Source: Fredinandcohnia quinoae
Lineage (GTDB): Bacteria; Bacillota; Bacilli; Bacillales; Bacillaceae_L
Length of the DNA stretch: 64,000 nt
NCBI RefSeq assembly: GCF_022427965.1
Contig: NZ_JAKTTI010000022.1
Coordinates: forward strand, 1 to 64,000
Reading direction: 5' to 3'
Shown: positions 17,159 to 25,876 of the stretch, one piece after another
How positions within the stretch are numbered: the first letter of the stretch is position 1
How the letters are laid out: the number at the start of each line of letters is the position of its first letter
Program-made: the position numbers and the translations under genes
The notes under the pieces: model-generated
Told to the model about the DNA's origin: nothing
What the model saw: only the letters and a program-made list of their open reading frames with translations
Database searches by the model: none

Positions 17159-17602
17159 TTACCTCAAAATATGGCTATACCTTTTCTCCAGTTTACTAAA
17201 CCTTTTATCGAATGCTTTTTGTCTCATAAAAAAGGCTAATGCTTTCTTGGCATCTTCTATTTTATTACATTTAAGATACGACTCAATGATTAATGAAAAG
17301 TCAGGATTATAATAATAATTCTCTTCATAATTCATAAATGCTTTTTTAAAGTAGATTATTGCTTTTTCATATTCTTTTTCTTTCACATAAAACATACCAA
17401 TCGTATACTCAATATCCCGTTTTCTATCTGTAAAATGACTGTTTTCTAAAAATGCTAGGTATAGGTTTAGTTCTTTTTTCCTCATACCTATAAGCCTTAA
17501 ATAACCTCCTCGCATAACTAGATTATCGAAAGTCTTTATTGGCTTAAAATAAAGGAAATAAATAAAAATGATTATAAAGATAACACCAAATGTAAAACGC
17601 AA
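17159..17602 (-). CDS. Small membrane-anchored TPR-like protein
   Basis: The 147-residue protein has an N-terminal membrane segment (about 3-18). The rest is helical, with a TPR-like motif (IGMFYVKEKEYEKAIIYFKKAFMNY) and a second candidate helix pair (LIIESYLKCNKIEDAKKALAFF). It starts at TTG, 9 nt after GGAGGG. It lies 30 nt after the 66-residue membrane protein and probably shares its transcript. I do not recognise a named family; a scaffold role is only a guess. Confidence 0.6.
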   Translation of the reverse strand: MRFTFGVIFIIIFIYFLYFKPIKTFDNLVMRGGYLRLIGMRKKELNLYLAFLENSHFTDRKRDIEYTIGMFYVKEKEYEKAIIYFKKAFMNYEENYYYNPDFSLIIESYLKCNKIEDAKKALAFFMRQKAFDKRFSKLEKRYSHILR

Positions 17603-17632
17603 ATTATCCAGCCCTCCACCTCTTTATCGTTA

Positions 17633-17833
17633 CTATAGAATAATTAGAGAGTATGCTAGTCCCAGTAAGCCCAAATAAAAGAGACTCGACCATGAATCTA
17701 ACGGTTCTGAAAAGAACGCAATCGTCATTGCGGCTTTCTCTTTTTTACTTTTTGACTTCATGAAAGAAATTGAGAACATGGTCAATGAAAGGCATGCGAA
17801 AATAACACTACATACGATAATTACAATCTTCAT
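17633..17833 (-). CDS. Small two-span membrane protein
   Basis: The 66-residue product has hydrophobic segments at about 3-24 and 45-65, linked by a basic stretch (MKSKSKKEKA). The start ATG at 17833 follows GGAGTG; the open frame extends 19 codons further without a ribosome site. Family unknown. It is followed closely by the TPR-like gene. Confidence 0.55.
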   Translation of the reverse strand: MKIVIIVCSVIFACLSLTMFSISFMKSKSKKEKAAMTIAFFSEPLDSWSSLFYLGLLGLAYSLIIL

Positions 17834-17953
17834 TTTGGCTACACTCCAAATAAAAGTAAAAAAGGGAACGTCAAGTAAATTTATATTCATTTATGAGTAA
17901 CGTTCAAAGCTTCCACGGAAAATATTTATGAAAATATAAAATCCTTTTGATTT

Positions 17954-17980
17954 TAACACGTCATCACTGTGATTACGTTA
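17954..17980. promoter_or_regulatory. Near-palindrome upstream of the small membrane gene
   Basis: A 27-bp near-palindrome centred on CTG contains TAAC/GTTA, ACGT/ACGT and ATCA/TGAT half-sites. It lies about 120 bp upstream of the gene at 17633-17833 and may be an operator. Confidence 0.35.
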
Positions 17981-18094
17981 ATATTCTATTCAATTTTCCA
18001 TGGTAAATATTTCATTTCATAGAACCAGATTAAAAGTTTTCTTTTAAAAAAGGGTTCTACTAACGTTTAAAGTATTAATATGTTAAGAATGTAG

Positions 18095-18484
18095 ATTTCT
18101 CCTTTTCCTAAAAACCCTACGATAGCAAGGTTTTTAAAAGAAATAGGTAGGGTAGATGAGTTAGGATCGGGAGTACGAAATACGTATAAATACAATAAGA
18201 TATACTCCGGGGCAGCGCCGACATTTATTGAAGGAGATATTTTTAAAACGATAATTCCGTTGGCTCATAGGGATAGTGACCAAGCCGATAGAACGGAAGA
18301 GGTTCTAGACTTTTGTAAAATCCCGAAAATCCGTAGTGAAATATAAGACTTTTTACAAATTAAGAGTAAGAGATACTTAAGAACAAAAATCCTTAAACCA
18401 TTAATAAATGGAGGCCTGTTAAAATTAACCATACCAGCTAAGCCAACAAGCCCGAAGCAAAGATATTATACAGTTAGTAAATAG
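18095..18484 (+). pseudogene. Remnant of a COG2865-type ATP-binding regulator
   Basis: The plus-strand frame reads ISPFPKNPTIARFLKEIG, then VDELGSGVRNTYKY and FIEGDIFKTIIPL. This is the C-terminal half of the AlbA_2/HATPase_c_4 family of putative regulators. It has an in-frame TAA (18344-18346), after which the same frame continues through a winged-helix-like end (LKPLINGGLLKLTIPAKPT) to TAG. There is no start, and the N-terminal half is missing. This is a clear decayed gene, probably from a mobile or defence-associated family. Confidence 0.8.
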
Positions 18485-18531
18485 AGCCTATCGTTATCAA
18501 TTTATTAATTGTTCATTTTTGTCGATAGCAA

Positions 18532-18560
18532 TAAAGGACTTGAATCAACTTCAAGTCCCT
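18532..18560 (-). terminator. Hairpin after czcD
   Basis: GGACTTGAA pairs with TTCAAGTCC. The T-run on the minus side (CCTTTATT) is weak. Confidence 0.55.
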
Positions 18561-18568
18561 TCCTAACC

Positions 18569-19507
18569 TTACACCTTCATCTCTCCATGCTCTAACCCAG
18601 ACTTCTCAATCTGAATGGTCGTATGCTCAATTTTGAATTTATCCTTTATTTTATTAATCACTTTTTGTAAAATTTCCTGGCTGTCTTTGTCATCTTCAAT
18701 TAAGATATGACAGCTTAATGAATCTAGACCTGATGTGATGGTCCAAATGTGTAGATCGTGAACATCAAGAACCCCTTCAATTTCCTCTAATGTTGTTTTT
18801 ACTTCATCTTGATTAATGGTAATCGGTGTTCCTTCCATTAAAATATGGATGGAATGCTTCAACACACCCCATGCACTTTTTAAAATGAGAACTGCTACTA
18901 AAACCGAAATAATAGGGTCAGCAATATACCAATCAAACAACAGCATAAGTAATCCAGCTATAATCGCACCCACAGACCCTAATGCATCGCCAAGAACATG
19001 GAGATACGCACTACGTAAATTAACGTTATTTTTCACATCGCCTTGACGAATAAGTGACCAAGCACTAATTAAGTTTGCAAGAAGCCCAATACTTGCAATC
19101 GCCATCATTGTACCGCTGGCAACAGTTGGTGGTTCAAAAAATCGTTCGTACGCTTCATATGTGATAAACCCGGCGATGATAAATAATGTCACACCATTAA
19201 AAAGAGCTGCCAAAATTTCAAAACGATAAAATCCATATGTTTTCGTTGGCGATGCTGGTCGTGCTGCAAACCAGATGGCCACTAAGCTTAAAAACAACGA
19301 GCTAGCATCACTTAGCATATGCCCCGAATCGGACAGCAAAGCCAAACTATTCGTAACTAATCCACCAAAAAACTCTAAAAGCATTATGCCAGTTGTGATA
19401 ATTAACGCTATTAGTAATCCCTTTTTATTGCCTTCTCTCGATTCCTCAAAATGATGATGGTGGCCATGATGATCATGACTATGACCGTGGTGATGATGGT
19501 GCCCCAT
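18569..19507 (-). CDS. czcD: Cation diffusion facilitator CzcD (Zn/Cd/Co efflux)
   Basis: The 312-residue antiporter exports Zn2+, Cd2+ or Co2+. The N-terminus is a histidine-rich tail (MGHHHHHGHSHDHHGHHHH). Six membrane segments follow. Zinc-site residues appear in SDSGHMLSDA and in SAYLHVLGDALGS, and a cytoplasmic ferredoxin-like domain ends the protein (VHDLHIWTITSGLDSLSCHI). It sits 11 bp downstream of an ArsR-family repressor with a clear operator, the usual metal-inducible pair. Metal specificity cannot be settled by sequence alone. Confidence 0.93.
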   Translation of the reverse strand: MGHHHHHGHSHDHHGHHHHFEESREGNKKGLLIALIITTGIMLLEFFGGLVTNSLALLSDSGHMLSDASSLFLSLVAIWFAARPASPTKTYGFYRFEILAALFNGVTLFIIAGFITYEAYERFFEPPTVASGTMMAIASIGLLANLISAWSLIRQGDVKNNVNLRSAYLHVLGDALGSVGAIIAGLLMLLFDWYIADPIISVLVAVLILKSAWGVLKHSIHILMEGTPITINQDEVKTTLEEIEGVLDVHDLHIWTITSGLDSLSCHILIEDDKDSQEILQKVINKIKDKFKIEHTTIQIEKSGLEHGEMKV

Positions 19508-19518
19508 ATTTCTTCCCC

Positions 19519-19827
19519 CTATTCGTGTTCAATATGATTGATGACTTGGCGAAGCAATGTAATCACGTGATCATCATCATATGTATATAAAAAAGTATTA
19601 CCTTCTCTTCGATAGGTTACCAATCGTAAATTGCGTAATAAACTAAGCTGATGTGAAACTGCCGATTGCGACATTTCTAAAATTTCCGCAATATGTGTTA
19701 CCGAGCATTCCTCCTCAGATAACAGGTATAGGATTTTAATCCTAGTTGGGTCACCCAATGCTTTAAAAATTCGTGACGCTTCTTCAATTGTTGTCTGTGA
19801 TAAAAAAGAATGGTCCTTCTGATTCAT
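19519..19827 (-). CDS. czrA: ArsR/SmtB-family metal sensor, CzrA-like
   Basis: The 102-residue repressor has the winged helix HIAEILEMSQSAVSHQLSLLRN. Its C-terminal alpha-5 pattern is D-x-H-x10-H-x2-H (DDHVITLLRQVINHIEHE), the zinc site of CzrA and SmtB. It lacks the alpha-3 CxC site of ArsR and CadC. It should release DNA on binding Zn(II) or Co(II) and so control czcD. The start ATG is followed by an intact N-terminal arm. It is first in the operon and next to its operator. Confidence 0.88.
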   Translation of the reverse strand: MNQKDHSFLSQTTIEEASRIFKALGDPTRIKILYLLSEEECSVTHIAEILEMSQSAVSHQLSLLRNLRLVTYRREGNTFLYTYDDDHVITLLRQVINHIEHE

Positions 19828-19849
19828 GTATTATCATCTCCTAGGAAAC

Positions 19850-19871
19850 TATATGAACATATGCTCATATA
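19850..19871. promoter_or_regulatory. CzrA operator
   Basis: The 22-bp imperfect palindrome has left half TATATGAACA and right half TGCTCATATA, spaced by 2 bp. This is the 12-2-12-type site bound by SmtB/CzrA repressors, located 23 bp upstream of the czrA start. Confidence 0.75.
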
Positions 19872-19910
19872 CAATGATATGCTTATTGGTTAGATTTGTC
19901 AATGTTTGAG

Positions 19911-19948
19911 AAAAAAAAGCATCTCTCGCAATGAAAGATACTTTTTAT
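19911..19948 (-). terminator. Terminator of the KinB-like kinase
   Basis: On the minus strand AAGTATCTTTC pairs with GAGAGATGCTT and is followed by a long T-run. Confidence 0.75.
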
Positions 19949-21207
19949 TCTATATTAGTCGGAATGGTTAGAATTATCTCAGTGCCGTTGCCCGGGGTAC
20001 TGTTTATTTGAATGTCACCTTTCATACTTTCAATAATTCTAAATACCACCATCATCCCAAGCCCTGTTCCATTACCATCCATCGTAAAATAGGGTTCTCC
20101 TAATCTACGTACTACTTCTTCATTCATACCAACACCATCATCCATAATGCTAATATAACATCTTTTATCATTCATAGCGGCATTAATACGAATGGTTCCT
20201 CCTAATGTTGAGGCCTCAATACTATTTTTCAAGATATTTACAAGGACTTGAACAAATTTTGAAGGATCTCCTAGAACATAGCTGCTTTCTGAAGTTTCTA
20301 CTTTTCGAATAATTTCCACGTTCATTTGAGTCGAGTAAGGTTTAATAATTTGAAATGATTTCGAAATCACTTCATTAATATAAATTTTTTCAATCGAATC
20401 AGGATATGGCCTAGCAAATGTAAGATAATCTGTTATCACTTGATCTACTTTATCAACTTCATCCAGAGCAATATTATAAAATAACTCTTTTTTCTCTTTA
20501 GATAGGTTTTCATCCTCTTTTAATATTTGTAACATCCCACGTATGGAAGTCAGTGGATTTTTAATTTCATGATTGACTCCAGCAGCTAAATGGCTGATTA
20601 CATCAAGTTTTGCAGACTGGAACAACTTCATTCGATTATTATAATTTGTCCTAATTACCTCTACTGAGAAACTTAAAAGAATGATCCCAATTAAATTAAT
20701 GGATATAAAGTTAAACCACGTACCAAACGTAAAGGATTTATTATGTAAAATCGTCCAAATGAATAAAACCATTACCGAAAAGATGATATTGACACCTGAT
20801 GCTAAAAATAATTTATTATATAGCTTTAAACGAAAATAGATTGGTTTCAAGTACAGTATGGTTAGGAATAATAGGACCGTACTAACAATAGACCCGTATA
20901 GACCATCTCTTCCCTGAAGAATTGTTATTATAATCGTTTCAAATGTTAAAACAAGACCAGTAATAGGTCCTCCATATAATGTACCAAGCCATAGAGGAAT
21001 TCTGCGTAAATCAAAAAAAATACCTTGGTTTTCATAAAAGGATGCTGTCATACACAAAAAGATGGCAATTGCTGATGTTGCCAAAATAGTATACTTTTTT
21101 ACAAAAGGACTATTAGGTCTACTCTCTAACCAAATTTGATGAATCATCATAGTGATAAGAACAATTAATAAGTTGAAAAGAAGATTACTAATCTCATGAC
21201 TCATCAT
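19945..21207 (-). CDS. KinB-like sensor histidine kinase with 5TM-LYT sensor
   Basis: The 420-residue kinase has five to six membrane segments in residues 1-185, including the RRIPLWLGTLYGGPITGLVL stretch typical of 5TM-LYT sensors. HisKA follows with the histidine in HLAAGVNHEIKNPLTSIRG, then an ATPase domain (NILKNSIEAS, DDGVGM, GTGLGMMV). KinA/KinB-type kinases feed the Spo0 phosphorelay and share the HEIKNPLT box. There is no response regulator nearby, which fits such an orphan kinase. The sporulation role is inferred. AAAGGAGAATT precedes the ATG. Confidence 0.82.
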   Translation of the reverse strand: MMSHEISNLLFNLLIVLITMMIHQIWLESRPNSPFVKKYTILATSAIAIFLCMTASFYENQGIFFDLRRIPLWLGTLYGGPITGLVLTFETIIITILQGRDGLYGSIVSTVLLFLTILYLKPIYFRLKLYNKLFLASGVNIIFSVMVLFIWTILHNKSFTFGTWFNFISINLIGIILLSFSVEVIRTNYNNRMKLFQSAKLDVISHLAAGVNHEIKNPLTSIRGMLQILKEDENLSKEKKELFYNIALDEVDKVDQVITDYLTFARPYPDSIEKIYINEVISKSFQIIKPYSTQMNVEIIRKVETSESSYVLGDPSKFVQVLVNILKNSIEASTLGGTIRINAAMNDKRCYISIMDDGVGMNEEVVRRLGEPYFTMDGNGTGLGMMVVFRIIESMKGDIQINSTPGNGTEIILTIPTNIE

Positions 21208-21366
21208 AATTCTCCTTTTAATGTAATATTCAAGATGCTCTAGTCCGGGAAAACTTCCTTATGATTAATGCGAGCAAAAATGTGATTAATAATTAAATTA
21301 TTACATAATTATACATAACTGGACAATCTTTTAATCTAATATATTAGAAAATTATTAATCTATCCA

Positions 21367-21393
21367 TAAAGTGTAGGGTTATGGGACCGATAT
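21367..21393 (+). promoter_or_regulatory. Sigma-D (motility) promoter
   Basis: TAAA, a 15-bp spacer and ACCGATAT match the sigma-D consensus TAAA-N15-GCCGATAT at all but one position. It lies 38 bp upstream of the chemoreceptor start. Confidence 0.8.
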
Positions 21394-21430
21394 AAAAGAT
21401 ACAAACATTTATAAAGGGGAAATACAACCT

Positions 21431-23143
21431 ATGGCTCTACTACGTAATCTAAAAGTTTCAAGAAAACTTCTTTTACTTCTAATCATAAGCGCTCTTTCGT
21501 TAATCATTGTCGGAGTTATTGGCATTAACTCAACTAAAAAGATGGCCGAAGAGTCTGAGTCAATGTACAATAATACGCTCCAACCAAATATGTGGCTTGG
21601 CCAAGTCCGAATTAACAATCGGGCATTAGGTGAATATACATTACAGCTTATGTTAACAACCGACCCTAAAGAAAATGAAGAAATAAAACGCTTAATGAAA
21701 GAAAGTATAGACGAAATCAATCTTAATATAAATCAATTTAAGGAAATTAAGCTATCTCCTGAAAATAGTAAAAACTTTGAAGCTTATTTAACGGCAACTG
21801 AAAAGGTAAGTAAGTCTCGGGGAGAAATTATCAATCTTGCAATAGAGAACAAAAACGAGGAAGCATATCAACTTTATAAGCAAGAAGTTGAAAAGAATAT
21901 TGCGGAAGTAAATAATGCACTTTCAGCACTCCAACAATCGAATCTAGTTTTTGCTGAAAATCAAAATGAGCAAAATAAAAAAGATTTAAAGACTGAAAAT
22001 ATCATTTTAGTCTCTGTAATTGTGTTAACCCTTTTACTTTTAATCACTCTTGGTTTGATCATTACAAGGGTCATTGTCAATCCTATTAATTCAATTAAAG
22101 AACTACTTGCAAAAGCGGAACAAGGAGATTTTACTGTTGAAGGTTCCTACCAATCAAAGGATGAACTCGGAGTCCTTACAATTTCATTTAATAATATGAT
22201 TATTGGTTTAAAGAAGATTATTGCCAAGGTTGGCGAGACATCACATCAAGTTGCCGCTGCATCGGAAGAGTTAACTGCAAGTGCAGGTCAAACAACGACA
22301 GCGACCGAAAATGTTGCAGTAGCTATTCAAGAGATCGCTAGTGGGGCTGACACATCTTCTAAAAAGCTTGAAACAAACTCTACTTCGTTAAAAGGAGTAC
22401 ATGAAGGTGTCTTACGAATAACTGATCGTACAACCAACGTGGCCGAATTATCAAGATCAACTGCTAAAGATGCTGAAGAAGGCAGTGAAATTGTGGAACA
22501 AAATTTAACTCAAATGAAATTCATTCATCAGTCTGTGAGTAAGTCTAATGAAGTAATTGGTTCTCTATCACTCCGTTCAAATGAGATTGGGAAAATATTA
22601 GATGTAATTGGAGGAATTGCCGACCAAACAAATCTTTTAGCACTCAATGCAGCAATCGAAGCTGCAAGAGCTGGAGAACACGGAAAAGGATTTGCAGTCG
22701 TCGCCAATGAAGTGAAGAAACTAGCAGAAGAATCGTTATCTTCAACAAAAATAATTGCCGACTTAATAGGAAGCATTCAACAAGATACGAACGAATCGGT
22801 AAAAATCATGAGTGAAGTAAAAGATAATGCAGAACGTGGCATGGCAATCTCTACAGAAGCATCTGAAAAATTCAATCTGATTTTAGGACAAACTAGAAAC
22901 ATCACACCACAGATTGAGGATATTACCCAAATAGTGCTTCAAATCTCAGAAAGTATTGAATCCATCTCAACCGCATCGAATCAAATTACATTATTGGCCA
23001 AGCAAAATGCTGCCAATTCTGAAGATGTAGCCGCTGCAACAGAGGAACAGCTTGCCTCAATGGAAGAAATCAATTCTTCATCACAAGCATTAGCATTCAT
23101 GGCTGAAGAATTAAACGAGTTAGTAAGTAGATTTAAGATTTAG
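21431..23143 (+). CDS. Methyl-accepting chemotaxis protein with 4HB sensor
   Basis: The 570-residue receptor has a membrane segment (about 13-33), a four-helix-bundle (4HB_MCP) ligand domain to about 187, a second span (about 192-212) and a HAMP domain. The cytoplasmic signalling domain has the conserved tip [20 protein letters not shown]. The ligand is unknown. A clear sigma-D promoter lies upstream, so it belongs to the motility/chemotaxis regulon. The ribosome site AAAGGGGA precedes the ATG. A strong hairpin ends the transcript. Confidence 0.93.
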   Translation: MALLRNLKVSRKLLLLLIISALSLIIVGVIGINSTKKMAEESESMYNNTLQPNMWLGQVRINNRALGEYTLQLMLTTDPKENEEIKRLMKESIDEINLNINQFKEIKLSPENSKNFEAYLTATEKVSKSRGEIINLAIENKNEEAYQLYKQEVEKNIAEVNNALSALQQSNLVFAENQNEQNKKDLKTENIILVSVIVLTLLLLITLGLIITRVIVNPINSIKELLAKAEQGDFTVEGSYQSKDELGVLTISFNNMIIGLKKIIAKVGETSHQVAAASEELTASAGQTTTATENVAVAIQEIASGADTSSKKLETNSTSLKGVHEGVLRITDRTTNVAELSRSTAKDAEEGSEIVEQNLTQMKFIHQSVSKSNEVIGSLSLRSNEIGKILDVIGGIADQTNLLALNAAIEAARAGEHGKGFAVVANEVKKLAEESLSSTKIIADLIGSIQQDTNESVKIMSEVKDNAERGMAISTEASEKFNLILGQTRNITPQIEDITQIVLQISESIESISTASNQITLLAKQNAANSEDVAAATEEQLASMEEINSSSQALAFMAEELNELVSRFKI

Positions 23144-23162
23144 AAAGACAGGACATTTATTA

Positions 23163-23218
23163 GGGGACATCCTCTAAAGTCGATAGATTGAGACTTAGAG
23201 GATGCCCCTTATTATTTT
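23163..23218 (+). terminator. Terminator of the second chemoreceptor gene
   Basis: A long stem (GGGGACATCCTCTAAAGTC with GACTTAGAGGATGCCCC) is followed by TTATTATTTT on the plus strand. It may also serve the convergent GNAT gene. Confidence 0.8.
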
Positions 23219-23797
23219 CTAGTCTATTTCGTTTGCACTTTTCCACTCTTCCCTTAACAAACCCATTCGGATCGAGTCATAGTAAACGCCATTATAATAG
23301 CGGCATTTTCTCATACGGCCTTCCATCGTCATCCCAAGTTTTTCGCCAACCTTGACCATTCGAATATTACCTGACCAGGTCGAATATCCAACCCTTTCAA
23401 TCGCAGGGATTGACTCAAACAAATAATCAATCCATAGTTTAATAGACTCAGTTCCATACCCACCATTCCAATATTCCGGTCGATAGATGACAATCCCCAT
23501 TTCAAGCCAACGAGTTGCTTCATTCTCCCAATAATAAGTTACAGTACCAATAATTTTATTATCAGCTTCAATTATTAGTTGGTTCTGGGGCTCTGTTTTC
23601 CGTTTTAATGATTCTTCTGCTTTTGCTATGTAAGCTTTCTTTTCAATTGGATTGAGTGGAAAATAAGGTGCGTCCCACTTCTTCCATTCGGGGTTTGAAT
23701 CCGCATATATTAACTCCCAAAGAATAGGAAGATCATTAATTTGGTATTCCCTAAGTGTCACTTTCTTACCTTTTAAAATAACTACTTGTTGATTCAT
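23219..23797 (-). CDS. RimJ/RimL-like GNAT acetyltransferase
   Basis: The protein (192 residues from the chosen ATG) has the GNAT layout: strand LKGKKVTLREYQINDLPILWEL, acceptor region GTVTYYW, and the acetyl-CoA loop PEYWNGGYGTESIKLWIDYLF. It ends in GEKLGMTMEGRMRKCRYYNG, typical of the ribosomal-protein/small-molecule branch. The ATG at 23797 follows AAGGGG; an earlier in-frame codon at 23830 would overlap the Nudix gene more. It overlaps the end of that gene by 32 bp, so the two are probably co-expressed. Confidence 0.82.
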   Translation of the reverse strand: MNQQVVILKGKKVTLREYQINDLPILWELIYADSNPEWKKWDAPYFPLNPIEKKAYIAKAEESLKRKTEPQNQLIIEADNKIIGTVTYYWENEATRWLEMGIVIYRPEYWNGGYGTESIKLWIDYLFESIPAIERVGYSTWSGNIRMVKVGEKLGMTMEGRMRKCRYYNGVYYDSIRMGLLREEWKSANEID

Positions 23798-24212
23798 TAT
23801 GTAGGTTCCCCTTCCCATATGTAAAGTCAAGCAATAATTCTCGGTCCTCTGGAAATGATAATTCTAATTCGAGTAGTTCGTTAGCTGATTTCCAAGCAAT
23901 CTCGTAGATTAAGTTATCTGGATCTTGAATACATTGCTTACCACCGATGACCCCTACTTCAAAATACTGTACTTCAACTTCAATACCATATGTAATGCCT
24001 ACCTTTTTATATATAGGCCGGACAATCTTGACATCATAACCAGTCTCTTCTTTTATTTCTCTAATACAGCATTGCTCGAATGTTTCAGATGATTCCTTTC
24101 CCCCTGATGGGACAGACCAAACCTTCTTTTCCTCTGGCTTCCCTTGTAATACCATGAGAATCTGATTATGTTCATTTACACATATTCCAGCAGCTCCATA
24201 CCATTTCTCCAT
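23766..24212 (-). CDS. Nudix hydrolase
   Basis: The 148-residue protein has a complete Nudix box, G-x5-E-x7-REIKEETGY (starting GGKESSETFEQCCIREIKEE), which binds Mg2+ and cleaves nucleoside diphosphate-linked substrates. The N-terminus (GAAGICVNEHNQILMV) is typical. Substrate unknown. AAAGGGG precedes the ATG. It is the first gene of a pair with the overlapping GNAT gene. Confidence 0.87.
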   Translation of the reverse strand: MEKWYGAAGICVNEHNQILMVLQGKPEEKKVWSVPSGGKESSETFEQCCIREIKEETGYDVKIVRPIYKKVGITYGIEVEVQYFEVGVIGGKQCIQDPDNLIYEIAWKSANELLELELSFPEDRELLLDFTYGKGNLHNESTSSYFKR

Positions 24213-24316
24213 TGCAAAACCCCTTTTTGACGTACTATCTGTATCATTTCGTTACATTTATTAAAAAGTCCTCTAAATTTTTAAATTTCGCGATAAGAGA
24301 GTTCGTTAATTTTGCT

Positions 24317-24476
24317 TTATGCACGATAAACTCCGGATATGCGCGCTCGCTTCAACATTTGCGCGCTTAGCACGATATATGCGCGCTCGCCAAAATATAT
24401 GCGCGCTGCGCCAACATATATGCACGTTCGCAAAAATATATGCTCGTTACCAAAATACAAGCTTATTATCTCTAAG
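24317..24476. repeat. Array of eight ~20-bp tandem repeats
   Basis: Eight consecutive units of 19-21 bp follow the pattern ATATGCGCGCTCGCCAAAAT, with divergence increasing towards both ends. The repeated GCGCGC core makes this the most GC-rich patch locally. There are no unique spacers, so it is not a CRISPR. It fills the gap between the Nudix gene and the FMN reductase terminator. Confidence 0.85.
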
Positions 24477-24514
24477 ATTGATAAGGTATAAGCATGTTAT
24501 CCATACACAGTTAT

Positions 24515-24548
24515 GTAAAAAAGCACACAGCCTAAGCCGTGTGCTTTC
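24515..24548 (-). terminator. Terminator of the FMN reductase gene
   Basis: AAAGCACACGGC pairs with GCTGTGTGCTTTTTT on the minus strand. Confidence 0.8.
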
Positions 24549-24556
24549 AATCAATC

Positions 24557-25099
24557 TTATAGAGACTTCGCTTTTCCAATCCAGTCAACAAAATTATCCA
24601 CAACACTATTTAAGAACTCAATTGTTGGTTCATGAACTAGTTTACCTGCTTCATCCATTTTTTCATGAATGGCACCGATATACACTTCATTTCCTGGCAA
24701 AGTTAATGCACCAATTCCAGCTAAGATTTGACGAAGATGAATTTGAGCACGGACAGTTCCCTGTACGCCTGGTGTTCCACCAGCAATCATAACAGGTTTC
24801 TTTATCATCACCTTGTCAACCCTTGAAAACCAATCAATTGCATTTTTCAAAAAGGCTGGGATTGAATGATTGTATTCGGGAGTGATAAATAACACTCCAT
24901 CACTTTCAGCAACCTTTTTCTTAATATCAGTTACAATTGCTGGTGGTGTTAATTCATCATCTTGGTTATACATTGGTAATTGTTCAATTGGTAAAATCTC
25001 AATATCAATTTTACCTTTATAATGTTGTTGCATATATAAAGCTAATTTTTTATTATATGAATCCTTACGATTACTTCCTACGACTGCTACTACTTTCAT
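24557..25099 (-). CDS. NAD(P)H-dependent FMN reductase (YhdA/ChrR-like)
   Basis: The 180-residue flavodoxin-fold protein has the N-terminal FMN-phosphate loop VGSNRKDSYNKKLA and the motif TPEYNHSIPAFLKNAIDW, diagnostic of the NADPH-dependent FMN reductase/azoreductase group. Such enzymes reduce FMN, quinones, azo dyes or chromate. It could supply reduced flavin for cobalamin reduction, since it follows the cobalamin operon, but the 78-bp gap makes this only a guess. TTGGAGG precedes the ATG. Confidence 0.88.
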   Translation of the reverse strand: MKVVAVVGSNRKDSYNKKLALYMQQHYKGKIDIEILPIEQLPMYNQDDELTPPAIVTDIKKKVAESDGVLFITPEYNHSIPAFLKNAIDWFSRVDKVMIKKPVMIAGGTPGVQGTVRAQIHLRQILAGIGALTLPGNEVYIGAIHEKMDEAGKLVHEPTIEFLNSVVDNFVDWIGKAKSL

Positions 25100-25177
25100 T
25101 TTTTTAAAATACCTCCAACTTGTTTTTACTACGAAGAACAGTATAACTTATTACGAAGCAGTTACAAACTAATTTGC

Positions 25178-25876
25178 TCACTCAACCACATTAAAATAGT
25201 TGCCGGCTAGTCTTCTGATTTCCTTTTCATCCTCAGAATTATATACGACGAGAAAACAAGTTGCTGGCCCCGACGATTTCTTAACATCTACAGCTGTATT
25301 CATTTCGTCAATATTATAATGACCCATTTGACTAAGCTCATACGAAATTCCTTTTGAACCTACTGGCCACACAATTATATTTCGCAATTCCGAAATACGT
25401 TTGAAAATGGCTAATGGAGCTACCTCATCATTTCTAGTCATTACTTCCTGCCCAACAAGTGGTGAACCGATAATGCCAACCTTCATTCCCCGCTCATAAG
25501 AAGGAACCACCGAGCCTCGAACCGGGCGTTTCCCTAAAACGATAATACCAACTGCTGATTGCATCAAAGAAAAATTACTCTCCGAACTTCCTGTTATCGG
25601 GATATGTTCAATCCCAAGCTCGTCCAAACCTTGCTTCACACCGTTCACCAGCCCGCTCCAGGACTCATCACCACTAAAATTATGAATGACAACAGACATC
25701 GGAGTTGCCCCTGCAGCTATGCATTCCATCACTGCAACACGAAATCCATAATAACCAACTGTTTCATACGATGCTTGTACGAAGTCATACTCCTTTTCCC
25801 CAATTCCGCCGCTATTATCACATGCGATTACGAGAGACTCCTCATTTGTAAAAGGAAGAATCGTGACATTCCTCAT
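25178..25876 (-). CDS. cblS: Alpha-ribazole kinase CblS (PurM/AIR-synthase-like)
   Basis: The 232-residue protein has the AIR-synthase-like ATP fold (VIACDNSGGIGEKEYDFV, YYGFRVAVMECIAAGATP, ITGSSESNF). CblS phosphorylates alpha-ribazole, allowing free lower-ligand nucleoside to be used in cobalamin assembly. The identification rests on this fold plus overlap with a small ECF-type S component (CblT) inside a cobalamin operon; the pair is known from Listeria and Geobacillus. It is the last gene of the operon and overlaps cblT by 4 bp. Confidence 0.8.
   Translation of the reverse strand: MRNVTILPFTNEESLVIACDNSGGIGEKEYDFVQASYETVGYYGFRVAVMECIAAGATPMSVVIHNFSGDESWSGLVNGVKQGLDELGIEHIPITGSSESNFSLMQSAVGIIVLGKRPVRGSVVPSYERGMKVGIIGSPLVGQEVMTRNDEVAPLAIFKRISELRNIIVWPVGSKGISYELSQMGHYNIDEMNTAVDVKKSSGPATCFLVVYNSEDEKEIRRLAGNYFNVVE

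Noticed and set aside
24317-24476. CRISPR array
   Set aside because: Repeats are directly adjacent with no unique spacers and no cas genes nearby.
24319-24792. 157-codon plus-strand frame across the repeat array
   Set aside because: It is made of repeat units and then runs antisense to the FMN reductase gene. No ribosome site.
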